Below, in pieces: positions 1 through 7,508 of a stretch of 64,000 nucleotides of DNA. The notes under the pieces were generated by a model. That model saw only the letters and a list, made by a program, of their open reading frames with translations. It did no database searches and was not told the DNA's origin. The stretch's first letter is position 1, and every line of letters begins with the position of its first letter. A program made the position numbers and the translations under genes. Source of the DNA: Pseudonocardia hierapolitana (lineage in GTDB: Bacteria > Actinomycetota > Actinomycetes > Mycobacteriales > Pseudonocardiaceae); the NCBI RefSeq assembly GCF_007994075.1, contig NZ_VIWU01000001.1, forward strand, positions 5,022,001 to 5,086,000. The letters are read 5' to 3'.

Positions 1-497
1 GCTTCTCGGGCCGGCTGTGGTCGCGGATCGTGGAGGAGGTCTCGCTGGAGCACCCCGAGGTCTCGGTGGCATACCAGCACATCGACGCCACCACGATCCA
101 CCTGGTCACCGACCCCGGCCGGTTCGACGTGATCGTCACCGACAACCTGTTCGGCGACATCCTCACCGACCTGGCAGCGGCCGTCACCGGCGGCATCGGC
201 CTCGCCGCCAGCGGCAACCTCGACGTGAGCCGCCGCAACCCGAGCATGTTCGAGCCGGTGCACGGCAGCGCCCCCGACATCGCGGGCCAGGGCATCGCCG
301 ACCCGACCGCCGCCGTCCTCTCGGTCGCCCTCCTGCTCGACCACCTGGGCAACCGCGACGCCGCCCGCCGCATCGAGGCCGCCGTCGCCTTCGACCTGGC
401 CACCCGCGACCACAGCGCCACCGGCCACACCCAGTCCATCGGCGACCGCCTGGCAGCCCTGGTGAGCGCGCGAGCCACCCCTTCCCCGACGTCGTAG
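1..497 (+). CDS. leuB: 3-isopropylmalate dehydrogenase, C-terminal part (gene enters from the left edge)
   Basis: Oxidative decarboxylation of 3-isopropylmalate in leucine biosynthesis, cytosolic. Only the last 164 codons are inside the window; the frame is already open at base 3, so the start lies upstream. Visible family features are the [13 protein letters not shown] stretch (metal and substrate-binding aspartates) and [15 protein letters not shown], the cofactor-binding signature of isocitrate/isopropylmalate dehydrogenases. The tail [13 protein letters not shown] ends normally. The stop is followed within about 20 bases by a strong hairpin that probably ends the transcript. The leuC and leuD genes lie about 25 kb downstream, so the leucine pathway is split here. 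Confidence 0.95.
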   Translation, partial: FSGRLWSRIVEEVSLEHPEVSVAYQHIDATTIHLVTDPGRFDVIVTDNLFGDILTDLAAAVTGGIGLAASGNLDVSRRNPSMFEPVHGSAPDIAGQGIADPTAAVLSVALLLDHLGNRDAARRIEAAVAFDLATRDHSATGHTQSIGDRLAALVSARATPSPTS

Positions 498-517
498 GTG
501 TCGGCGCGGCTCCGGAA

Positions 518-572
518 GTTCAGGAAAGCCACATTCAGGGCCTTGCGAGCCCTGAATGTGGCTTTCCTGAAC
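518..572. terminator. 23-bp perfect inverted repeat hairpin, copy 1 of the flanking pair
   Basis: Arms 518-540 and 550-572 are exact reverse complements, with core GTTCAGGAAAGCCACATTC; the first loop pair (541/549) is also complementary. It lies between the leuB stop and the convergent minus-strand gene, so it can act as a two-way terminator. It also supplies the stop codon (535-537) and the last codons of the minus-strand gene. No T-run follows. A second copy with the same 20-base arm core lies at 1604-1662, on the other side of that gene. Confidence 0.8.
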
Positions 573-1551
573 GTGGAGGGCCCGCCGTGAGACGGGGCCG
601 CGGTCGGGCGCGTGCTCGCTCGTAAGTCGCACGGAGGATCGCGATGACACCCTGCGGGTCTGTGCGCAGCTTCTTCGGCTTGGTCGCCGTGTAGACGGCA
701 CCTGCGGCGGTGAACGCTGCAGCCCGCTCGACCGTGGCATCGTGATCGGCCGGGCTGAGGTGCCACTCGGTGGACTCTGTCTCCCAGACCATGGCCACGT
801 CGTCGACCCAGCAGTCAGCGATACCGAGAAAGCGCCCGGCCTCGTCGTACACGGAGACGTTCCAGCGCGCTTCCGGCAGCCTTGCGCGTTGCCACAGGGC
901 CTTCGCCTGGCGTTCCGCCGCGGAGCGGACACCCTCCGCGACGTCCTGCAGGACACCGCGGGGGATCGCGGTGCCGCGGCGCGTGGTGTCCTCGATCTCT
1001 TCGCCGAGTGCGCCGATCGTGCACAGCCCGCGCTGCACGGCGTCCGACAGCAGTTCGGTCACATCGCCGGGACGTGAGAGACGACGCGTGGCGTAGATGC
1101 ATGCCCGTGCGACCGGCGCCAGCGGTATGCCGCCCCTGACGATCGGGGCTGGAAGCCGGTTGGTCCGCTCGACGTGCACGTAGCCCACCGAGCGGACCTG
1201 GCGAGTTGCCGGGATCAGAACGTGGACCTCGGGTGGCGACCCGTTGATTTCGGCCGCGCGGACAGGCCCTCGCCGGATGCCGTGTCGTCGGCAGGCTTCC
1301 AGACCGGTGACGAGCGCGTCTGGGCCACCCAGCAGCAGTGCCGCACGCACGTACTGCTCGACGGTAGGGGTGCCGGTGAAGAGCCCGATGACGCCGGGAA
1401 GCAGCCGGCGCCACGGCCCACCTGGCAGGCACCGCTTGTACACCGTGCGCTCGTTGAAGCCGATCCCGACGAGCTGTCGGGCAGTCGCCACGCCGAGTGG
1501 GAAGGCGGAGCGCACCGCCTCGAAGCGGGCGCGGGTTCGCGGTGACGCCAT
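535..1551 (-). CDS. AbiEi-type antitoxin / DUF559-like protein, stand-alone
   Basis: 338 residues from ATG 1551. The N-terminal 60 residues (GVATARQLVGIGF..TVYKRCLPGGPWRRLLPGVIGLF) resemble the winged-helix domain of AbiEi antitoxins. The C-terminal part (LGIADCWVDDVAMVWETES) resembles the D..E core of Vsr/DUF559 nuclease-fold proteins. This architecture is common as orphan genes in actinomycetes; the function is unknown, and no AbiEii nucleotidyltransferase toxin is adjacent. The open frame continues upstream to 1779, but those codons read through the second hairpin and are not family-like, so I start at the ATG before SPRTRARF. The last ~13 codons and the stop come from the hairpin at 518-572. 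Confidence 0.75.
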   Translation of the reverse strand: MASPRTRARFEAVRSAFPLGVATARQLVGIGFNERTVYKRCLPGGPWRRLLPGVIGLFTGTPTVEQYVRAALLLGGPDALVTGLEACRRHGIRRGPVRAAEINGSPPEVHVLIPATRQVRSVGYVHVERTNRLPAPIVRGGIPLAPVARACIYATRRLSRPGDVTELLSDAVQRGLCTIGALGEEIEDTTRRGTAIPRGVLQDVAEGVRSAAERQAKALWQRARLPEARWNVSVYDEAGRFLGIADCWVDDVAMVWETESTEWHLSPADHDATVERAAAFTAAGAVYTATKPKKLRTDPQGVIAILRATYERARARPRPRLTAGPPRSGKPHSGLARP

Positions 1552-1603
1552 GCTCGGTGATGATCCCCGGGCCTGAGGATGGACGGGCCGGAATGGCCCA
1601 ACC

Positions 1604-1662
1604 AAGTTCAGGAAAGCCACATTCAAGCCCTCAGCGGCCCTGAATGTGGCTTTCCTGAACTT
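1604..1662. repeat. 22-bp perfect inverted repeat hairpin, copy 2 of the flanking pair
   Basis: Arms 1604-1625 and 1641-1662 are exact reverse complements around a 15-base loop. The arm core GTTCAGGAAAGCCACATTCA is identical to that of the hairpin at 518-572, about 1.03 kb away. This copy is upstream of the AbiEi-type gene, so it is not that gene's terminator. The pair therefore looks like a dispersed palindromic repeat family or the ends of an inserted cassette. Confidence 0.8.
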
Positions 1663-1903
1663 CGGATGTGCCAGCCTGCGGGAGCACGCTCGGGCGCTTA
1701 GGGTCGCACGGCGATCCGGATGCCGGAGACGCGCGGCCGCGACCTGCGCCTGGAAGCCGACGCGTGATCCGGTCGGCACGGACTACGACGCGCTGCCGTT
1801 CTCCAGCGTGCCCAGCCTCCCGTACCTGCTCGACGAGTTCGTCCCGCGGCTCGCGGCAGCGGCGCGGTAAGGGGACGCCGATCCCAGCATGTGGGCGGCC
1901 GGT
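1663..1903. other. Non-coding stretch with a possible gene remnant
   Basis: No intact gene. In the plus frame ending at 1870, codons from about 1768 read DPVGTDYDALPFSSVPSL followed by PYLLDEFVPRLAAAAR and a stop. This has the residue and third-base composition of real coding sequence, but its upstream part runs into the hairpin at 1604-1662. It may be the 3' remnant of a gene cut by insertion of the hairpin-flanked cassette. I cannot assign a family. Confidence 0.25.
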
Positions 1904-1933
1904 GTGACACCGTGGAACGCGCCGTGCCACACT
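1904..1933 (+). promoter_or_regulatory. Possible cimA leader promoter
   Basis: A GTGACA hexamer at 1904-1909 is followed after 18 bases by CACACT at 1928-1933. Transcription starting seven bases later would begin at the GTG of the leader peptide (1940), giving a leaderless leader-peptide mRNA. The -10 match is weak. Confidence 0.3.
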
Positions 1934-1939
1934 CGCGGC

Positions 1940-1984
1940 GTGCAGCACCTCTGCGTGATCATTATTGACGAGCGCGTCGGCTAA
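1940..1984 (+). CDS. Branched-chain amino acid leader peptide upstream of cimA
   Basis: A 14-codon frame starting with GTG reads MQHLCVIIIDERVG. Three consecutive isoleucine codons (ATC ATT ATT) follow a valine, suiting control of an isoleucine-pathway gene. The C-terminal ERVG resembles the leader peptide described upstream of ilvB in streptomycetes (ending KRVG; from memory). Its last codons form the left arm of a 10-bp stem (1972-1981 with 1996-2005), and a terminator hairpin with a T-run follows. Ribosome stalling at scarce Ile-tRNA would change which structure forms. Confidence 0.75.
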   Translation: MQHLCVIIIDERVG

Positions 1985-2036
1985 CCAGCACCACGGCCGA
2001 CGCGCAGACCTCTCGCACCCGCGGGGGGTCTTTTTT
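1972..2036 (+). promoter_or_regulatory. Transcription attenuator in the cimA leader
   Basis: Two adjacent RNA structures. GCGCGTCGGC (1972-1981) pairs perfectly with GCCGACGCGC (1996-2005) and overlaps the end of the leader peptide. Then AGACC (2006-2010) pairs with GGTCT (2027-2031), a G+C-rich hairpin followed by six T residues (2031-2036), a rho-independent terminator that is rarely this clear in such GC-rich DNA. The layout fits translation-coupled attenuation, with the first stem occluded when ribosomes reach the leader stop. Confidence 0.75.
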
Positions 2037-2076
2037 GTTGCCCGGATCGCGCCCCCGACAGCCAGGAGCCCCACGA

Positions 2077-3696
2077 ATGTCCCGAACCGAACCGGCCGGA
2101 ACCCCGCTCGGCGACGACTTCCACGTCTTCGACACCACGCTGCGGGACGGGGCCCAGCGCGAGGGCATCAGCTACTCGGTGGCCGACAAGCTGGCCGTCG
2201 CCCGCCACCTGGACGCGTTGGGTGTCGGCTTCATCGAGGGCGGCTGGCCGGGCGCGATGCCGAAGGACACCGAGTTCTTCGCCCGCGCCGCGGCGGGGGA
2301 GCTCGAGCTGCGCCACGCGGTGCTCGTCGCGTTCGGCTCGACGCGGCGCGCCGGGACGACCGCGGCACAGGACCCGCAGGTCCGGGCCCTGCTGGACTCC
2401 CAGGCCCCGGCCGTGACGTTGGTGGCCAAGTCCGACCGGCGCCACATCGAGCGGGCGCTGCGCACCGACGTCGCCGAGAACTGCGCGATGGTCGCCGACA
2501 CCGTCTCGTTCCTGCGCGCGGAGGGCAGGCGGGTGTTCCTCGACGCCGAGCACTTCTTCGACGGCTACAAGTTCGACCCGGACACGGCGCTGCGCGTGCT
2601 GGAGGCGGCGATGACCGCAGGCGCCGACGTCGCGGTGCTGTGTGACACGAACGGCGGCATGCTCCCGCTGGGCATCGCCGAGGTGGTGACCGAGGTGGCC
2701 GCGCGCACCGGCTTCCGCCTCGGGATCCACTGCCAGGACGACACGGGCTCCGCGGTGGCCAACTCGGTCACCGCGGTACAGGCCGGCGCGACGCACGTGC
2801 AGTGCACCGCCAACGGCTACGGCGAGCGGACCGGCAACGCCGACCTGTTCGCCGTGGTCGGGAACCTGGTGACCAAGCTGGGCATGCCCGTCCTACCGGA
2901 CGGCGCGCTCGGCGAGCTGACCCGCACCTCGCACGCGTTGGCGGAGATCGCCAACATCGCTCCCGACACCCACCAGGCCTATGTCGGGACGTCGGCGTTC
3001 GCCCACAAGGCGGGCCTGCACGCGAGTGCGATCAAGGTGGACCCGGAGCTCTACAACCACATGGACCCCGTGGACGTGGGCAACGGGCAGCGGGTGCTGG
3101 TCACCGAGATGGCCGGCCGGGCCAGCGTCGAGCTCAAGGCGAACGAGCTCGGCCTGGACCTGGCCGGCCATCCCGACGCGGTGTCTTCGGTGACGCGCAC
3201 GGTCAAGGAGAGGGAGGCGGCGGGCTGGTCGTTCGAGGCCGCTGACGCCTCGCTCGAGCTGCTCATGCGCTCGGCGATCGGCGAGGACGCGCCGGCGCCG
3301 TTCCGGCTGGAGTCCTACCGCGTGATCATCGAGCACGGCGCAGACGGCGCTGTGGTCGCGGAGGCGACGGTCCGGGTCGTCGTGGACGGGGAGCGGTTGA
3401 TCGCCACCCAGGAGGGCAACGGCCCGGTCAACGCCCTGGACGCCGCGCTGCGTGCCGCGCTGGCACCGCACTACCCGTGGCTGGCGAAGGTGGAGCTCTC
3501 GGACTACAAGGTCCGCATCCTCAGCCACGGCACCGATGCGGTGACCCGCGTGCTGGTGGAGTCCACCGACCACGCCGGCTCCTGGACCACGGTGGGCGTG
3601 CACGGCAACGTGGTCCAGGCGTCCTGGCTTGCGCTCGTCGACGCGCTCGCCTACGCGGCGCTTCGCGACCGCGGCCCGGTCGCCGTCAGCTCTTGA
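2077..3696 (+). CDS. cimA: (R)-citramalate synthase
   Basis: 539 residues. Condenses acetyl-CoA with pyruvate to give citramalate, the first step of the threonine-independent route to isoleucine. The DRE-TIM signature FDTTLRDGAQREGISYS is near the N-terminus, the metal-binding HCQDD motif lies mid-barrel, and a LeuA-like C-terminal allosteric domain (VEATVRVVVDGE-type strands) follows residue ~400. The FIEGGWPG and HKAGLHASAI stretches fit CimA rather than LeuA. ATG 2077 is chosen over an upstream TTG because AGGAG lies 9-10 bases before it. The Ile-rich leader and terminator upstream imply attenuation by isoleucine supply. It overlaps the convergent hydrolase gene by 11 bp. Confidence 0.93.
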   Translation: MSRTEPAGTPLGDDFHVFDTTLRDGAQREGISYSVADKLAVARHLDALGVGFIEGGWPGAMPKDTEFFARAAAGELELRHAVLVAFGSTRRAGTTAAQDPQVRALLDSQAPAVTLVAKSDRRHIERALRTDVAENCAMVADTVSFLRAEGRRVFLDAEHFFDGYKFDPDTALRVLEAAMTAGADVAVLCDTNGGMLPLGIAEVVTEVAARTGFRLGIHCQDDTGSAVANSVTAVQAGATHVQCTANGYGERTGNADLFAVVGNLVTKLGMPVLPDGALGELTRTSHALAEIANIAPDTHQAYVGTSAFAHKAGLHASAIKVDPELYNHMDPVDVGNGQRVLVTEMAGRASVELKANELGLDLAGHPDAVSSVTRTVKEREAAGWSFEAADASLELLMRSAIGEDAPAPFRLESYRVIIEHGADGAVVAEATVRVVVDGERLIATQEGNGPVNALDAALRAALAPHYPWLAKVELSDYKVRILSHGTDAVTRVLVESTDHAGSWTTVGVHGNVVQASWLALVDALAYAALRDRGPVAVSS

Positions 3697-4516
3697 GCAG
3701 TTCCAACAGGTCGGCGTTGAGCTGTCCGGCGTGGGTCACGAACAGGCCGTGCCCTGCCGTCGGGTACTCGACGTAGCGGCAGCCGGGCACGAGCTGCGCG
3801 GTGCGCCGTCCGGTGAGGTCGACGGGCGCGGACGTGTCCGCGGCGCCGTGCACCACCAGCGTCGGAACCGTGATCTCGCGCAAGCCGGCCCGGTGATCGG
3901 CGTGGAACATCGACCGCATCAGCTGGGTGGTCGCCCACGGCGAGGCCGAGAGGCACTTGCGAAGCGTCCAGTCGATCAGGGCGGGCGACACCTCGTTGCC
4001 CAGGTGGGTGGCGTACCAGACCTGCGCCTGCCGGGCGAACCAGTGCGGCCGGTCGGTCCGGAACTGCGCGATCGTGGCCTCCAGCGCGGCCTCCGGGAGC
4101 CCGTCCGGGTTGTCGTCGGTCTGCTTCAACAGCGGCACGACCGCGGAGACGAGCGCGACGCGCGCCACTCGCCCCTCGCCGTGGCGGGCCAGGTATCGGG
4201 CCACCTCGGCGCCGCCGAACGAGTGCCCCACGAGCGTGACGCCGGTGAGGTCGAGGTGTTCGAGCAGCGCGGCGAGGTCGTCGGCCGTGGTGTCGATGTC
4301 GTAGCCGGTCGAGGGGCGGTCGGAGCGGCCGTGCCCGCGCCGGTCGAGCGCGATGCAGCGGTACCCGCGCTCGGCGAAGAACGGGATCTGGTACTCCCAC
4401 ATGTCGGTGTCCAGCACCCAGCTGGCGACGAACACGATCGGCTCGCCGGTGCCGCTGCCCGTCTCGTAGTCCTCGTACGCGAGGTGGGTGCCGTCCTGGC
4501 TGGTGAAGTAGGGCAT
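3686..4516 (-). CDS. Alpha/beta hydrolase, non-haem chloroperoxidase-like
   Basis: 276 residues, cytosolic; substrate unknown. The nucleophile elbow GHSFGG places Ser99, the acid is probably Asp227 (HGAADTSAP) and the base His256 (TAGHGLF). The order and the LDRRGHGRSD motif match the cofactor-free haloperoxidase/esterase branch. ATG 4516 is preceded by AAGGAGGAC at ideal spacing; the open frame upstream of it has no coding character. It is convergent with cimA and overlaps it by 11 bp, so it is a separate transcript. Confidence 0.88.
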   Translation of the reverse strand: MPYFTSQDGTHLAYEDYETGSGTGEPIVFVASWVLDTDMWEYQIPFFAERGYRCIALDRRGHGRSDRPSTGYDIDTTADDLAALLEHLDLTGVTLVGHSFGGAEVARYLARHGEGRVARVALVSAVVPLLKQTDDNPDGLPEAALEATIAQFRTDRPHWFARQAQVWYATHLGNEVSPALIDWTLRKCLSASPWATTQLMRSMFHADHRAGLREITVPTLVVHGAADTSAPVDLTGRRTAQLVPGCRYVEYPTAGHGLFVTHAGQLNADLLELLKS

Positions 4517-4991
4517 CGGGGCGTCCTCCTTCGGTCGGTGACGGCCTCCAGCCTGTCGCCGCGTAGGTACAGCGGTCGATGACTCCGGAGGTAATGCGGC
4601 GCTTGCTCCCCGTCGCTCGGGCCCGAGTTGATCGATCTCGTCCGCGAGCGAAGTGACGGGCACTCCGATGCAGGTCGCGGGGAACCGCGGTCGGCGCTGT
4701 GCTGCAGCCGGCGGGGGTGTGGTCGCCGGCTTCGTCAGGTTCGGCGCGTGCATGCGGGGTATCAGAAGACCGAGCGTCTGGAGGCGAGTCATGAGCGAGC
4801 ACCCCGCAGGCCGCGACACCGGTTCCGGCCCAGCCGGTTCCCGCCTCTACTCGGGTTGAGGACGACCCGGCCGAGCACCGCGCGGGGCGCTCGGACGATC
4901 TGGGCGGGACCGTCCACTCGCCCGTGGCTTCAGGGCCTTCACAGAACCCGGTGCGATTCACCTCGGCCACGGAGGAGCGGGCGGATCATCG
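4517..4991. other. Intergenic region between hydrolase and sigma factor, with one short possible ORF
   Basis: No family-level gene seen. It should carry the divergent promoters of the hydrolase (minus) and the ECF sigma operon (plus). A 22-codon frame at 4791-4859 has a good GGAGGC ribosome site. Its first bases TCATGAGCGAGCACC recur exactly at the sigma/Asp23 junction (around 5587), suggesting a small local duplication. The codons after its stop, in the next frame, are acidic and coding-like, so a frameshifted remnant is possible. Confidence 0.4.
4791..4859 (+). CDS. Possible 22-residue small protein
   Basis: ATG 4791 follows GGAGGCGAGTC, a near-ideal ribosome-binding site, and the frame gives MSEHPAGRDTGSG... 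with a TGA at 4857-4859. No homologue is recognised. It may be a genuine small ORF ahead of the sigma operon or a frameshifted gene start; the evidence is only the ribosome site and codon usage. Confidence 0.25.
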   Translation: MSEHPAGRDTGSGPAGSRLYSG

Positions 4992-5591
4992 GTGCATCGT
5001 GACGACGCCGATCAGGTCAACGCCGGCCGGGCCACCGAGCGGGCGAGCGCCGGGCAGTTCGATGACGATGCCGACAGGTGGCTCATCGACAAGGCGCGGA
5101 CCGGCGACCTGGACGCCTACGAGGTGTTGGTACGCCGCCACCGCGACCGGATCTACCGGATCGCGCTGCGAATGCTGGGCAATCGGCACGACGCGGAGGA
5201 CATCGCGCAGGACGTGATGATCCAGGTGTGGACCGCACTGGCCGGGTTCACCGGGGCGAGCTCGTTCACCACGTGGCTGTATCGGATCGTGGTCAATCGC
5301 TGTCTGAACCAGATCCGACGCCGTCGCTGGACCCGCCCCGTACTCGAGGGCGATCCACAACCGGTGGCCGGCGCGGAGGATACGGTGATCGCGCGCCAGC
5401 GGGCGGGGGCGGCGATGGAGGCGATCGCGGCTCTACCCCCTGACCAGCGGGCCGTGATCGTGCTACACCAGTTGGAGGGTCTGACCTATCGGGAGGTTGC
5501 TGCCGTCGTCAACATCTCGGAGGACGCAGTGCGAGGACGTCTGCATCGAGCGCGGTTGAGTGTGCTGGCGTCCCTGCGGAACTGGTCATGA
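4992..5591 (+). CDS. ECF-type RNA polymerase sigma factor
   Basis: 199 residues. Region 2 spans about residues 35-100 (DAYEVLVRRHRDRIYRIALR, then DAEDIAQDVMIQVW). Region 4 spans about 140-195 (IAALPPDQRAVIVLHQLEGLTYREVAAV, helix-turn-helix). There is no region 3, as in group 4 sigma factors. The start is probably GTG 4992, although the GGAGGAG ribosome site at 4972-4978 is rather far. Thirteen bases after its stop begins a zinc-motif/Asp23 protein that is the likely anti-sigma factor, so the operon down to 9080 is probably this sigma factor's regulon and its own feedback loop. Confidence 0.9.
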   Translation: MHRDDADQVNAGRATERASAGQFDDDADRWLIDKARTGDLDAYEVLVRRHRDRIYRIALRMLGNRHDAEDIAQDVMIQVWTALAGFTGASSFTTWLYRIVVNRCLNQIRRRRWTRPVLEGDPQPVAGAEDTVIARQRAGAAMEAIAALPPDQRAVIVLHQLEGLTYREVAAVVNISEDAVRGRLHRARLSVLASLRNWS

Positions 5592-5604
5592 GCGAGCACC
5601 GCTC

Positions 5605-6231
5605 ATGAGCGACGACGCCCGCGGCGAACGCCTGACGTGCGGCAGGCGGGCCGAGGACGTGCTGGCTCAGGTCGCCGCCGGCCGCGGCGGCGAACGCGAC
5701 GCTCATCAGCGGCGGTGCCCGCACTGCCACGCGGCCCTGGCCGAGTACGAGCGACTGTGGGCCCCGCTCACGGAGCTGGCGACGGACAAGCCGAGTGCAC
5801 CGGACAGCGTCGTGGAGACCGCTCTGCGTCGGATCCGGGGCGCGGTGGAGCACATGGACTACGGGGTGCTCGAGTCGGCGCGGGGCCGTACCCGCATCTC
5901 CGCCAGGGTCGTGGTCGTGATCGCCCGAGAGTCTGCTCAGGCGGTGCCCGGTGTACGGGTGGCCCTCAGCAAGCGCATCACCGGCCGTACCGGCGATGGG
6001 CCCGACGTCCGAGCCGACGGTAACGCCGATAACCCGGCCGGTGACGCCGAGGTCGTCGCGGGTGTCGCCGGACGCAGCACTGCCATCGAGATCACCCTGG
6101 CCGCGGACTACGGAGTCGACCTGCACCGCCTCGGCGAGCACGTCCGCGAGGCGGTGACCGCCGATGTCCGGGCGCTCACCGATCTCGAACCGGTGCAGGT
6201 CACGGTCATCATCGACGACATCTTCGAATAG
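5605..6231 (+). CDS. Zinc-motif (anti-sigma-like) Asp23/Gls24 family protein
   Basis: 208 residues with two parts. The N-terminal ~50 residues contain His34-x3-Cys38-x2-Cys41 (HQRRCPHC), the spacing of zinc-binding anti-sigma (ZAS) domains, followed by an AEYERLW helix. Residues ~75-208 form an Asp23/Gls24 domain (RTRISARVVVVIARES ... YGVDLHRLGEHVREAV ... VTVIIDDIF). Asp23 proteins form a membrane-associated envelope-stress layer. With an ECF gene immediately upstream, the simplest reading is that this protein both restrains that sigma factor and belongs to the Asp23 layer. There is no transmembrane segment, so membrane contact would go through AmaP. Confidence 0.8.
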   Translation: MSDDARGERLTCGRRAEDVLAQVAAGRGGERDAHQRRCPHCHAALAEYERLWAPLTELATDKPSAPDSVVETALRRIRGAVEHMDYGVLESARGRTRISARVVVVIARESAQAVPGVRVALSKRITGRTGDGPDVRADGNADNPAGDAEVVAGVAGRSTAIEITLAADYGVDLHRLGEHVREAVTADVRALTDLEPVQVTVIIDDIFE

Positions 6232-6438
6232 CCGGGTCTTCGAGCAGCCGGAGCGCGGCCATCGTTCCAGCAGGTCTTGGCGGGGCTGCCTGCCACACCG
6301 CCCACTCGCTGTGCTGCACGTCACAGCAGGCGTACGTGAGGTCCTCCCTTCCGCCGTGTCCACCAGACATGACCGCAACGCTTCTCGTGGGTACCAGCGA
6401 GGGCGATCCACCGGTTCTGATCGAAGGAGATCGAGCGG

Positions 6439-6948
6439 ATGACCAGTTCTGCCAAGGAGCAGCCCTCAACGCGTTCCACGAGCGTTGCCAACACGGCCAG
6501 ACCCAGCGGGGCCGTAGCGACGACCGGTGGCGGGTCCGGCAGCGAGGCGTTGGCGAGCAGCCAGGGTCGCACCACGATCGCCGACGCCGTCGTGCAGAAG
6601 ATCGCCGGTCGTGCCGCTCGTGAGGTGAGCGGCGTCCACGACTTCGGCGGGGGCGCCTCCCGGACCCTCGGGGCGTTCACCGAGCGGATCCCGGGTGGCC
6701 GAGCCAGTTCGAGTCGTGGGGTCACCGTCGAGGTCGGGGAGAAGCAGGCCGCGATCGACCTCGACATCGTGGTCGAGTACGGGGTCCCGATCGTGCAGTT
6801 GGCCCAGTCGATCCGCCGCAACGTCATCGGGGCGGTCGAGCAGATGAGCGGCCTCGAGGTCGTCGAGGTCAACATCAACGTCAACGACCTGCACCTGCCC
6901 GAGGAGGACCGCGCCGACGAGTCCTCGGAACCCGCGCGCGTCACGTGA
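6439..6948 (+). CDS. Asp23/Gls24 family envelope stress protein
   Basis: 169 residues and the most canonical Asp23 domain of the island: GRTTIADAVVQKIAGRAAREVSGV at residues ~42-66, then VEVGEKQAAIDLDIVVEYG and a C-terminal VVEVNINVNDLHLPEE strand. The N-terminal ~40 residues are low-complexity Ser/Thr/Gly, and the C-terminus is acidic. A GAAGGAG ribosome site precedes ATG 6439. Its stop overlaps the next start by 4 bp (GTGA), so the two are coupled. The 207 bases before it hold no gene and may contain an internal promoter. Confidence 0.88.
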   Translation: MTSSAKEQPSTRSTSVANTARPSGAVATTGGGSGSEALASSQGRTTIADAVVQKIAGRAAREVSGVHDFGGGASRTLGAFTERIPGGRASSSRGVTVEVGEKQAAIDLDIVVEYGVPIVQLAQSIRRNVIGAVEQMSGLEVVEVNINVNDLHLPEEDRADESSEPARVT

Positions 6949-7304
6949 GCGGCCGGCCCGACCCGGTCGACCCGATCGACGTGGTCGACCTGATCGCCGA
7001 GGCTGCGCGGGCCTGTCCCGCGGTCGCCGGGTTGCACGGGGGACTGTTCGGCCGGTGCACCACCTACTTGCCCGGGCGACGGGTACCCGGCGTGACGCTG
7101 TCCAGCGACGAGGCAGTGGTCGGGGTCGTCGGCTGCTATCCGGCGAGTGTTGCCGAGATCGCCTCCCAGGTCCGAGCCGCGGTGGGAGCGGTCGTGCCCG
7201 GCGTGCCGGTGACGGTCATCGTCGAGGACCTCCTGCTGCCCGGGGAACGGCTACCCGGAGACGACCGCACGTCCCCCATCGACGACGCCGCCAGAACCGC
7301 CTGA
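6945..7304 (+). CDS. Small Asp23-like protein
   Basis: 119 residues, from a GTG overlapping the previous stop. The order of elements (VDLIAEAARACPAVAGLHGG ... VVGVVGCYPASVAEIASQVRAAV ... VPVTVIVEDLLLP) follows the Asp23 fold of helix, strand, helix and last strand, but it is shorter and lacks the usual N-terminal basic strand. It is probably a partner in the multi-subunit Asp23 layer. The function is inferred from neighbours. Confidence 0.7.
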   Translation: MSGRPDPVDPIDVVDLIAEAARACPAVAGLHGGLFGRCTTYLPGRRVPGVTLSSDEAVVGVVGCYPASVAEIASQVRAAVGAVVPGVPVTVIVEDLLLPGERLPGDDRTSPIDDAARTA

Positions 7305-7319
7305 GAAGGAGTGATCCTC

Positions 7320-7508
7320 GTGAAACTCACAGTGATCGGCCTGGCCGTGGGTCTGGTGCTCGGGGTGACGGCCGCGTGGGGTGGCTTCGGCGCGATGGCC
7401 ATCGTCGCACTGATGGGCGCGCTCGGAGCGTTGGTCGGCCGGTTCCTCGACGGGCAGCTCGACCTGTCCGCGTTCGGTGCAGGCACCCGAGACCGCGGCC
7501 CGCGATGA
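7320..7508 (+). CDS. DUF2273-like small membrane protein
   Basis: 62 residues. Two hydrophobic segments (about residues 4-22 and 26-44) with Gly-rich turns, then the short cytosolic tail GRFLDGQLDLS typical of the small DUF2273 proteins of Asp23 loci. I start at GTG 7320, nine bases after GAAGGAG; the in-frame GTG at 7311 touches the ribosome site and is unlikely. Its TGA overlaps the next ATG. Probably a membrane partner of the Asp23 proteins. Confidence 0.75.
   Translation: MKLTVIGLAVGLVLGVTAAWGGFGAMAIVALMGALGALVGRFLDGQLDLSAFGAGTRDRGPR

Noticed and set aside
1552..1779. Upstream extension of the AbiEi-type gene
   Set aside because: These codons translate through the hairpin at 1604-1662 and do not resemble the family N-terminus, whereas ATG 1551 begins it.
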